Program-made: the position numbers and the translations under genes
Shown here: piece after piece, positions 1 to 6,288 of the stretch
Layout: every line of letters starts with the position of its first letter
Position numbering within the stretch: position 1 is the first letter of the stretch
The notes under the pieces: model-generated
The model's input: only the letters and a program-made list of their open reading frames with translations
Databases searched by the model: none
Told to the model about the DNA's origin: nothing
NCBI GenBank assembly: GCA_963740395.1
Contig: CAVUEP010000029.1
Coordinates: 1-21,274, forward strand
From: CADEEN01 sp963740395
GTDB taxonomy: Bacteria > Pseudomonadota > Gammaproteobacteria > Burkholderiales > Burkholderiaceae_C
Length of the DNA: 21,274 nucleotides
Direction: 5' to 3'

Positions 1-368
1 CCGCCCGCATCACGCACGCGCCTATGCGTCGCGTGCGATGTCCTGCTCCATACGCGTGAAGAAAAATGTCAGATGCTGCCGTTTCGCGTCTCGGCGGCGA
101 CCCGTTCGCGGGTCTGAATTACCGCATCCAGGCTGCGATAACCTGCCACCGACAGCAGCGCCAGAATCACCAGCGAGACCAGCAGTTCGATCAGGGTGAA
201 GCCTTTTTGGCAGGATGCAGGATTGCGGATTGAGACCGCAAGACCGCACGGGTCTTCCCACGGAACAATAGGTACTAAAGAACCTGTTCCTGAATGAGGG
301 GTCTTCGCCTGAAAACATAGTCGCGCTTTGCGCTCGTTGTTTTGAGCGAAGGATTGAGGATTATTCAT
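1..368 (-). pseudogene. gspJ: GspJ type II secretion minor pseudopilin, partial and frameshifted
   Basis: GspJ is a minor pseudopilin at the tip of the type II secretion pseudopilus in the inner membrane and periplasm. The diagnostic segment is the prepilin motif G-FTLIELLVSLVILALLS, with Glu at +5 and then a hydrophobic helix. The frame opens with an ATG that overlaps the gspI stop (ATGA). Two things are odd. First, the leader before the cleavage site is 56 residues rather than the usual 6-25, because a repeat-like segment (204-362) is read through in frame. Second, the reading frame breaks twice. Near 80-84 one base seems missing: ...AAETR- continues in another frame as -RQHLTFFFTRMEQDIARDA. 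Near 24-28 one extra base creates a TAG, after which VRDAG can be read. The gene runs off the left edge. It could be a decayed gene or an error-rich consensus; the family call itself is secure. Confidence 0.75.
204..362. repeat. Structured repeat-like insert in the gspJ leader
   Basis: This stretch separates the gspJ start codon from its prepilin motif and encodes nothing recognisable. On the plus strand it holds a tandem octamer AGACCGCA (233-240, 241-248) and a small stem AGACC/GGTCT (241-245 with 251-255). It also holds an imperfect stem GGAACA...TGTTCC (262-267 with 285-290, plus GG/CC at 271-272 and 283-284), and a direct repeat GGGTCTTC at 250-257 and 299-306 around that stem. These features resemble a small dispersed intergenic element (REP or MITE-like) more than coding sequence. 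No second copy lies in this window, so its repeat nature is inferred. Confidence 0.4.
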
Positions 369-748
369 CGGCGCGGGAATTGCACCAGATAGCCGGTCAT
401 ATGGCGCAGGTTCGCTTGGTCGGCAGATGCTACCGTCACGTCAATGCGGCGAAACGCCGGATTGGGTGTAGAGCTGATTTTTTCATCCCAGACAAAGCGC
501 AGTCCGGCCTGCGCTTCTTCTCCCTGTTGCGACCCGACCGGCAACCAGTCGCCGCGTCCGGCATGCAGTGCGAGGCGGTTTTGTGCCACCCAATCTGCCA
601 GTAGCCGTAGGCGCAAGTCATCTGCGTGATTGGTGCTGGCGCTGGTTGCGCGCAGCACGGCCGTCAGCGCGATGGCGAGTATCGCCAGCGCGACCAGTGA
701 TTCAAGCAAGGTAAAACCTCTTTGAAGATGGGATGGTGAAATCTTCAT
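365..748 (-). CDS. gspI: GspI type II secretion minor pseudopilin
   Basis: GspI is a minor pseudopilin that forms the GspI-J-K tip complex and helps start the type II secretion pseudopilus. The protein is 127 residues, normal for the family. The leader MKISPSHLQRG precedes FTLLESLVALAILAIALTAV: prepilin peptidase would cut after Gly11, Glu16 is the +5 residue, and the hydrophobic N-terminal helix follows. The remaining ~90 residues are the globular periplasmic part. The ATG start overlaps the gspH stop by ATGA, and the stop overlaps gspJ in the same way, so H-I-J are translationally coupled in the usual gspGHIJK order. GC is lower (about 57% in a counted stretch) than in genes right of 1466. 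Confidence is high. Confidence 0.93.
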   Translation of the reverse strand: MKISPSHLQRGFTLLESLVALAILAIALTAVLRATSASTNHADDLRLRLLADWVAQNRLALHAGRGDWLPVGSQQGEEAQAGLRFVWDEKISSTPNPAFRRIDVTVASADQANLRHMTGYLVQFPRR

Positions 749-969
749 GGTAGCGCTCCGCTCGACTGCTTATCGCTCGTTTGGCTATCCATAGCCGCGC
801 TCACTTCACCGGTGCTTTTTCCGATGATGCTGGCGTTGCTATATTGATTGCCGAGGCGGATGCGGAACGGCAGGGTAAAACCGTATGCGCTGATGGATAA
901 CTTGTCGCCGGGTTTGATCATCAACGCTTCGATACTCGTCAACCGGTTTTGGCCGACTGGATTCTTCAT
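745..969 (-). pseudogene. gspH: GspH type II secretion pseudopilin, C-terminal fragment
   Basis: Only about 70 C-terminal residues remain. They include the beta-strand stretch KLSISAYGFTLPFRIRLG followed by a Gly/Ser-rich run and GEVSAAM, which fits the end of the GspH pseudopilin fold. Position and the ATGA coupling to gspI support the call (gspG-H-I-J order). The prepilin motif and N-terminal helix that must precede this are absent. The ATG at 969 is simply the first in-frame Met and is not a credible native start: an in-frame TAA lies 12 nt upstream in DNA that already looks foreign. The break falls roughly between 955 and 985, where GC drops sharply. The gene is therefore truncated by the join to the low-GC segment. 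Confidence 0.7.
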
Positions 970-1472
970 TGCGACACTTTACACAGCGTGTCAGTTTCGG
1001 TGGGCTTTATTCTTGTTCTTTGCATGTTCTTGATCTATTCGGCTTTTTCAGGTAAATGGATTTCATATACTTTTCTAGCAATATTTACTTTGACCGGATA
1101 TTGGCTGGCAGGCGGTTCGTTTCTTATTTTTCCATTTCTGGTTGTGGCAAACGATTTCGGCAATCAAAAGTTGGATTGGCTCAAATTAGTGGTCGTTTTG
1201 GCAATTGTATTCTCAATTCCTCCAATTTTGCGGCACCATTATTTGCTTATTCCCATCCAGTCCTTTATTTTTCCAGCCTTCAGTGCGCAAAGTTTACTTT
1301 TACCCGTTGCGCTTTTGCTTGCGCTAACTTGTGCCTCTTTTTTGAAAAAATTTGAACCGGCGTACTCCAAAATATTCAATGTTGGAGTACCTTGCATTTT
1401 GGTGTTATTGCTTGCCTCAGGACTAAAATCAAACGCTAATTTTAATTTTGAAAAAATACTCTCGCTCGACCT
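949..1472 (+). pseudogene. Internal fragment of a DUF6057-like membrane protein in low-GC DNA
   Basis: The reading frame is open from inside antisense gspH to 1542, but only about residues 12-172 look like a natural protein. It is a chain of hydrophobic helices (for example GFILVLCMFLIYSAF, YWLAGGSFLIFPFLVVAND, SLLLPVALLLALTCASFL, VPCILVLLLASGL) and ends with a soluble SNANFNFEKILSLD. The YWLAGG helix and the FEKILxLD segment after the last helix resemble Bacteroidota DUF6057 proteins; this is a memory-based match. GC was 33% in a counted 60-base stretch. No ribosome binding site, start or stop belongs to the protein. Both ends merge into truncated proteobacterial genes (gspH antisense left, prmA antisense right), and the tail from about residue 173 is antisense prmA. 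Probably non-functional here. Confidence 0.55.
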
Positions 1473-2262
1473 GGCGCTCGAGAATGCCGGCCAACACCAG
1501 GTGGCCGCCCGCCGCCACATGCGCGCTGAGCAATGGCGCTAACAAGGCCAGGGGCTTGGCCAGGATGTTGGCCAGGACCAGCCGGTAGCGCCCGACTGCG
1601 ACGACCGGTGTTGCGGCCGTCACCGTGACGGCGTTGAACTGGGCGTTGGCGACGGTCGCAGCAATGGCGGCATCGTCGATGTCGACTGCGTCGACCTGCA
1701 GTGCGCCATGCAGGGCGGCACCGATGGCGAGGATGCCCGATCCGCAGCCGTAGTCGAGCACGCGCGGCCAAGGCTGCGCATGGCTTGCGATCCAACGCAA
1801 GCACATGCGCGTCGTCGGATGGGTGCCGGTGCCGAAGGCCATGCCAGGATCGAGCCGGATCACGGTCTTGGCGGCAGCGGGTGCGGCATGCCAACTGGGG
1901 ACGATCCAGAAACTCGGCGTGATCTCGACCGGCGCGAATTGCGATTGCGTCAGGCGGACCCAGTCCTGCTCGGGCAGAGCCTGTATTGCCCGCACGTGCA
2001 AGTCGGCCGCCCACTCCTGCGCCACCAGCAGCGTGGCCGCAGTCGTGGCCCGTGCTTCGTCCTGGAACAGCGCACGCAGCGTCGAGCGTTGCCAGCCTTC
2101 GCGAGGCGCAGGCTCACCGGGCTCGCCAAAGAGGGCCTGCTCGGCATCGGTGTCGACATCGGCATCCTCGACCGACACCGACAGCGCGTCCAACTCGCTC
2201 ATCAGCGCCTCGGACACAGGCTCCACCAGATCGGCAGAGGCGTGCAAAACCAGCTCGTGCAT
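1429..2262 (-). pseudogene. prmA: Ribosomal protein L11 methyltransferase PrmA, C-terminus lost
   Basis: PrmA uses S-adenosylmethionine to methylate ribosomal protein L11 in the cytoplasm. The start is the ATG of MHELVLHA, 8 nt after the accC stop; no Shine-Dalgarno is evident, so coupling to accC is likely. The N-terminal substrate-recognition domain is followed by the LDPGMAFGTGTHPTTRMCL motif, the SAM site VLDYGCGSGILAIGAA, and LANILAKPL, the family's NILA motif with Lys where Asn is common. After GHLVLAGILERQ the native protein should continue for ~30 residues. Here it runs into -VEREYFFKIKISV and a stop inside the low-GC segment. The break lies near 1462-1472. The catalytic core is present, but the final strand and helix of the methyltransferase fold are missing. 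The accC-prmA linkage is typical of betaproteobacteria. Confidence 0.85.
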
Positions 2263-2270
2263 AGGGAAGT

Positions 2271-3620
2271 TCAGCGCCTGTGCTGCCCGAGCCAACTTTC
2301 GAGGTAATGGATGTTGGTGCCGCCCTCGACGAACTTGGCGTCGACCATCAATTCGCGATGCAACGCAATATTGGTTGAAATGCCCTCGACCACGGTTTCG
2401 CTCAACGCCGTGCGCATGCGAGCCAGTGCCTGTGCGCGCGTGTCGGCGTGGACGATGATCTTGCCGATCATGGAGTCGTAGTGCGGCGGCACGAAGTAGT
2501 TGGTGTAGGCATGCGAATCGACGCGCACGCCGGGGCCTCCCGGCGGATGCCACATCGTGATGCGTCCTGGCGAAGGCGTGAACTTGTAGGGGTCCTCGGC
2601 GTTTACGCGACACTCGATGGCGTGGCCCCGCATCTGGATGTTGCGCTGCGTGAACGGCAACTTCTCGCCCGCGGCGACACGAATCTGCGTCTGCACGATG
2701 TCGATGCCGGTCACGAGCTCCGTCACTGGATGTTCGACCTGTACCCGGGTGTTCATCTCGATGAAATAGAACTCACCGTTCTCGAACAGAAACTCGAAGG
2801 TGCCGGCGCCGCGATAGCCGATCTTCTTGCAGGCCGCGGCACAGCGGTCGCCAATGCGTTCGATGACGCGCCGTGCAATGCCCGGCGCGGGCGCCTCCTC
2901 GATGATCTTCTGGTGCCGGCGTTGCATCGAGCAGTCCCGCTCGCCGAGCCAAACCGCGTTCTTGTGCTCGTCGGCCATGACCTGGATCTCGATGTGCCTC
3001 GGGTTCTCGAGGAACTTCTCCATGTACACCGCGGGGTTGCCAAAGGCCGCCCCCGCCTCGGCGCGGGTCGTCTGCACCGCGTGCAACAGCGCCGCCTCGG
3101 TGTGCACGACGCGCATCCCGCGGCCGCCGCCACCGCCGGCGGCCTTGATGATCACGGGGTAGCCGATGGCGCGCGCGGACTTGACGATTTCCTTGGGGTC
3201 GTCGGGCAACGCGCCCTCGGAGCCTGGCACGCAGGGCACCCCCGACTTGATCATGGCCTGCTTGGCGGCGACCTTGTCGCCCATGGTGCGGATCGAGGCG
3301 GGTGTCGGCCCGATGAAGACAAAGCCACTGCGCTCGACGCGCTCGGCGAAGTCGGCGTTCTCGGACAGGAAGCCATACCCCGGGTGAATCGCCTCGGCAT
3401 CAGTCACTTCTGCCGTCGAGATGATCGCCGGCATGTTCAGGTAGCTCTGCGCCGAGGCGGCCGGCCCGATGCATACCGCTTCGTCGGCGAGCTTGACGTA
3501 CTTGGCGTCGCGGTCGGCCTCGGAGTAAACGACCACTGACTTGACACCCATCTCGCGGCAGGCCCGCTGAATCCGCAGCGCGATCTCGCCGCGGTTGGCA
3601 ATGAGAATCTTCTTGAACAT
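2271..3620 (-). CDS. accC: Biotin carboxylase subunit of acetyl-CoA carboxylase
   Basis: AccC carboxylates the biotin on AccB using ATP and bicarbonate, the first half-reaction of acetyl-CoA carboxylase in fatty-acid synthesis. The 449 residues match the usual length. The N-terminal domain begins MFKKILIANRGEIALRI. The ATP-grasp domain shows the glycine-rich loop KAAGGGGGRGMRVV, the segment ERDCSMQRRHQKIIEEAP and the catalytic region FIEMNTRVQVEHPVTELVTG. The C-terminal biotin carboxylase domain follows. No Shine-Dalgarno is visible before the ATG: the 14 nt upstream on the coding strand are pyrimidine-rich. A 127-nt spacer with a hairpin-rich repeat separates it from accB. It shares the accB-accC-prmA order common in proteobacteria. 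Confidence 0.97.
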   Translation of the reverse strand: MFKKILIANRGEIALRIQRACREMGVKSVVVYSEADRDAKYVKLADEAVCIGPAASAQSYLNMPAIISTAEVTDAEAIHPGYGFLSENADFAERVERSGFVFIGPTPASIRTMGDKVAAKQAMIKSGVPCVPGSEGALPDDPKEIVKSARAIGYPVIIKAAGGGGGRGMRVVHTEAALLHAVQTTRAEAGAAFGNPAVYMEKFLENPRHIEIQVMADEHKNAVWLGERDCSMQRRHQKIIEEAPAPGIARRVIERIGDRCAAACKKIGYRGAGTFEFLFENGEFYFIEMNTRVQVEHPVTELVTGIDIVQTQIRVAAGEKLPFTQRNIQMRGHAIECRVNAEDPYKFTPSPGRITMWHPPGGPGVRVDSHAYTNYFVPPHYDSMIGKIIVHADTRAQALARMRTALSETVVEGISTNIALHRELMVDAKFVEGGTNIHYLESWLGQHRR

Positions 3621-3657
3621 GTTTGTCAGGAGAGCGTGCGCACGGCGCTGGGGTCAA

Positions 3658-3740
3658 ACAAGCACGCGCCGCGGATCCGGCTCCGCCGGTCCGCTGGCGT
3701 GGCCCCCTTGAGGGGGAGCGGCGCAGCCGCAACGGGGGTG
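3658..3740. repeat. GC-rich hairpin repeat between accB and accC
   Basis: The 127-nt accB-accC spacer is dominated by two inverted repeats. One is GCGGATCCGG (3671-3680), loop CTCCG, then CCGGTCCGC (3686-3694), a 9-bp stem with one bulged T. The other is CCCCC-TTGA-GGGGG (3703-3716). I recognise this two-hairpin arrangement, flanked by GC-rich sequence, as resembling a dispersed intergenic element common in Burkholderiales genomes; that is recollection and was not searched. It has no U-tract on the transcribed strand, so it is not an ordinary terminator. Being inside an operon it could set the AccB:AccC ratio by RNA processing or attenuation, which is inference. Confidence 0.6.
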
Positions 3741-3747
3741 GGCAACA

Positions 3748-4225
3748 TCAACTGCGCCGGTCGATCACGAACAGCGGTTGCCCGAACTCAACGGCCTGGC
3801 CGTTCTCGACCAGGATCTTGGACGACCGTGCCGGTCTCGTCGCCTTCGATCTCGTTCATGATCTTCATCGCCTCGATGATGCAGATGGGCTCGCCCGACT
3901 TGACGTTCGACCCCACTTCGACCAGCGGCTTGCCGCCCGGGCTGGCCGCGCGATAGAAGGTGCCGACCATTGGTGACTTGACGATATGGCCGGTTTCAGG
4001 CGCCTCCTCCGCTGCGGCCGCCTCGGCTGCTGCAGCCGGTGCGCCACGCGGCGCGGCGGCAGCCGGCACAGGTGCCGGCGCGGCCATCATCATCATCGGC
4101 GCGGCCGGCGCATGCGGGTCGGCCTTGACGATCCGCACCTTGCCATCGGCCTCGGTGATTTCGAGTTCGGAGATGTTCGACTCGGATACCAGGTCGACCA
4201 AGGTCTTGAGTTTGCGCAGATCCAT
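3748..4225 (-). CDS. accB: Biotin carboxyl carrier protein of acetyl-CoA carboxylase (frameshifted)
   Basis: AccB carries the biotin that shuttles CO2 from AccC to the carboxyltransferase. The N-terminal domain MDLRKLKTLVDLVSESNISE is followed by a flexible Ala/Pro linker (about residues 38-78, including four consecutive Met). The biotinyl domain follows, with Lys121 in EAMKIMNEIE as the biotinylation site. The literal frame ends early after GTVVQDPGRERPGR. Removing one base at 3820/3821 (GTCCAAG to GTCAAG on the coding strand) restores GTVVKILVENGQAVEFG-QPLFVIDRRS and a stop at 3748, giving 158 residues, the expected size. The gene should be essential, so a sequencing error is the simplest reading. 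The ATG is supported by GGAG eight bases upstream. A 176-nt gap to tlpA probably contains its promoter. Confidence 0.93.
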
Positions 4226-4401
4226 TGCGGGGTCTCCGGAGGGTTTGCAACGCTTGGCCGCCGCATCGCCGTGCCAACTGTCGTCAACGCCACGAATTCA
4301 TGGCGCCGTAGCGTGGCTGGGATGAGGGCGCCTGTGCTTTGGCGAAGGCCCGGACTTTAAGCCATTTGCCGACTGATGGGCCCGCTTTGGCCGAAAAAGA
4401 C
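4226..4401 (-). promoter_or_regulatory. Leader and probable promoter region of accBC
   Basis: This is the largest gap in the minus-strand run between thiD and prmA, placed directly before accB. A Shine-Dalgarno GGAG (coding strand; plus-strand 4234-4237) sits eight bases before the accB ATG. No convincing -35/-10 pair is visible. No clear intrinsic terminator for tlpA is visible either, so read-through from upstream genes is possible. The call rests mainly on position. Confidence 0.35.
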
Positions 4402-4929
4402 CTAATCAACGCCTCGAGCCCACTGTGACAGCTCGTCGTAGTTGGTTTCGCCGAGCCGCCGCTGCAGCAAGGCGCCATCGCCGCCCAGCACCAACGTGAA
4501 CGGCAGGCCGCCGCTGGTGTTCCCCAGCTGTCGAGCCAGCTCGATGCCCTTGAATCCGGTCAATCCTATGGCATAGGACACGGGCGTACGGGCAAGGAAC
4601 TCGCGCACCGGCTGTACCGTATCGACCGCCAAGCCCACCACGCGCCAGCCGCGCGCGTGGAAGTCGCGGGCGAAGCGATCGAGCGCCGGCATTTCCCGGA
4701 TGCATGGCGGGCACCAGGTCGCCCAGAAGTTCAGCACCAGCGGATGGCCGCGCAAGTCGGCCAGGGCCAGCCGCGTGCCCTGCGGCGTGTCGAAGCTGGC
4801 TTGCCAGATCTCGCCTTCAAGGCCGGTCGGCCGGGCGCGATGTCGCCAGACCGACCAGCCGATCCCCGCCACGGCCGCGGTCGCCGCGACGCCCGCGGCC
4901 AAGATCCATCCGCGTCGGTCGAGCGTCAT
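4402..4929 (-). CDS. TlpA-like membrane-anchored thioredoxin-fold protein
   Basis: This is a 175-residue periplasmic thiol-disulfide oxidoreductase of the TlpA/ResA/AhpC-TSA type. The N-terminus MTLDRRGWILAAGVAATAA through about residue 28 is an uncleaved anchor or signal segment. It is followed by a thioredoxin domain with the active site NFWATWCPPCIREMPALDRF, in which Cys73 and Cys76 form the redox pair. The cis-proline region is TSGGLPFTLVLGGDG. Such proteins often reduce apocytochrome c or copper-site cysteines, but the substrate cannot be read from sequence. The start ATG shares its A with the stop of the upstream gene (TGATG), so the two are translationally coupled. Longer forms of the frame run antisense to real genes and were not used. 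Confidence 0.9.
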   Translation of the reverse strand: MTLDRRGWILAAGVAATAAVAGIGWSVWRHRARPTGLEGEIWQASFDTPQGTRLALADLRGHPLVLNFWATWCPPCIREMPALDRFARDFHARGWRVVGLAVDTVQPVREFLARTPVSYAIGLTGFKGIELARQLGNTSGGLPFTLVLGGDGALLQRRLGETNYDELSQWARGVD

Positions 4930-5528
4930 CAGGCCGCGCTTTCGTCGATCAGGCGCCTCAGCGCGCTCGCGTCGCCGCGCCAGGTCTGGCCCTGTGCATC
5001 GGGCTTGAGCGCGCCTCTGAGGTCGTCGAGGTCGCGCACTGCCAGGTGCAGGGTGACGGTCTCGCCCAGTTCGGGGCAGGCGTCGGCGATCGTCAACAGA
5101 CTGACCGGCTCGCCCCGGCGGCCATGACGCTTGTCGGGCAGGCTGTCGGCATCGTAGGAAATGCCCAGGTTGATGAGGGCGATCTCCATGGCCTTGCTGT
5201 CGTCGCAGTAGAGATCCAGATGCAGGCTCGACAGTCGCGTGGCCGTGCCGCGCCAGGCCGCGCCGCCCAGGTGGGGGCGGAATTGCGCCAGGCGGACCAT
5301 CCAACGCAGCGCAAGCTGGCGCAGGGCCCGCAGTTCTGCCGGTTGGGTCTCGGCATGGAACAAGGCCAGGTAGCGGCGCACTTCGTCTTCGACCGCCTCG
5401 CTGCGGGGCAACTCCACCCGGGCGCCGACGGCGCGGGCGGCCTTGCGCTTGGCGCCGGCGTACTCGAGTCCCTCTTCAACGACCAAGCGCGCCGCAGCCG
5501 CGGCCACCTCGGCGGTCAATGAGTTCAC
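4929..5528 (-). CDS. Conserved hypothetical protein between mtgA and a tlpA-like gene
   Basis: This is a 199-residue soluble protein of unknown function. I know related betaproteobacterial sequences only as hypotheticals, some with doubtful names. The first half is helical and rich in Ala, Arg and Glu (AAARLVVEEGLEYAGAKRKA, then EDEVRRYLALFHAETQPAEL). The second half has a compact alpha/beta pattern including RGTATRLSSLHLDLYCDDSK, ALINLGISYDADSLP and GETVTLHLAVRDLDDLRGAL. There is no signal peptide or membrane segment. The start is a GTG that overlaps the mtgA stop (GTGA), and the stop overlaps the tlpA-like start (TGATG), so it is coupled on both sides. The single T in the GTRL-like motif hints at nucleotidyltransferase-like folds, but that is only a guess. 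Confidence 0.8.
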   Translation of the reverse strand: MNSLTAEVAAAAARLVVEEGLEYAGAKRKAARAVGARVELPRSEAVEDEVRRYLALFHAETQPAELRALRQLALRWMVRLAQFRPHLGGAAWRGTATRLSSLHLDLYCDDSKAMEIALINLGISYDADSLPDKRHGRRGEPVSLLTIADACPELGETVTLHLAVRDLDDLRGALKPDAQGQTWRGDASALRRLIDESAA

Positions 5529-6278
5529 GGCAGCTCCACCGCGGACATGCGCGCGACCACCGTGGCCGCGCGGCTGGCCACATATGGCGAGCCCGGGCGC
5601 TTCTCGAAGCGCTTTGGCGCGGGCAGCATGACCGCCAGGCGCGCCGCGGGATAGGCGCCCAGCTGGGTTGCGTCGACGCGGAAGTAGTGCCGCGCGGCGG
5701 CCTGGGCGCCGAACACCCCCTCGCCCCACTCGACGTTGTTGAGGTAGATCTCGAGGATGCGGCGCTTGGAGATCAGGGCTTCGAGCGTCAGCGTCAGGAC
5801 CAATTCCTGCGCCTTGCGCAGCGGCGTGCGCTCGCCCGACAGGAACAGGTTCTTGGCCAGTTGCTGCGTGATCGTCGAGCCGCCGACGATCTTGGCGCAC
5901 GCTGCGGGCCTGCCCGTTCGCGGCGCGTTCGTTGCGCCGCTCGGCCCGCGCCTGGGCCGCCTGGTTGCGCTCCCACGCGCGCTCGATCGCATCCCAGTCG
6001 ACACCGCCGTGATCGGTGAAGGAGGCGTCCTCGCTGGCGATCACGGCGCGCTTGAGCGTGGCCGCAATCTGGTCGTCAGCGACCCAGCGCTGGCTCCACT
6101 CGATGCGTCCGTTCTCGGTCAGCAGGCGCCAGGCTTCACTGCGCTGGAACGTCGTCGACTGGGGATCGACCACGGTCATCAAGGCGATGCGGGCGACGAA
6201 GAACAACTGCAGCGCCAGCAGACAGAGCAGAGCCAGGCCGAGCAAGCGGCCGGCATGGCGTCCCAGGGTCGACTTCAT
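5525..6278 (-). CDS. mtgA: Monofunctional peptidoglycan glycosyltransferase (frameshifted)
   Basis: MtgA polymerises lipid II into glycan strands at the inner membrane (glycosyltransferase family 51). The N-terminus has a membrane anchor (about residues 10-33, RLLGLALLCLLALQLFFVAR). It continues with the catalytic-Glu region AVIASEDASFTDHGGVDWDAI. The second family motif GGSTITQQLAKNLFLSGER and the RKAQELVLTLTLEALISKRR-ILEIYLNNVEWGEGVFG block lie in a different frame. Removing one base at 5894/5895 (coding strand CGCCAAG to CGCAAG) joins the halves into a 250-residue protein of normal length with all motifs. An Arg/Ala-rich loop sits at the join, a region that is variable in the family. The ATG lies 10 nt after the tonB-like stop, and the stop overlaps the next gene by GTGA. 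Confidence 0.9.
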
Positions 6279-6288
6279 CGTCGTGCGC

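Noticed and set aside
3814..3826. Programmed +1 frameshift in accB
   Set aside because: No known precedent, no stimulatory Shine-Dalgarno or stop at the slip site, and other single-base lesions in the same window point to sequence error.
4085..4096. Four tandem CAT (ATG on the accB strand) as a possible slippage tract or internal start
   Set aside because: Lies in the low-complexity Ala/Pro linker of AccB, where Met runs are harmless; too short to call a phase-variable tract.
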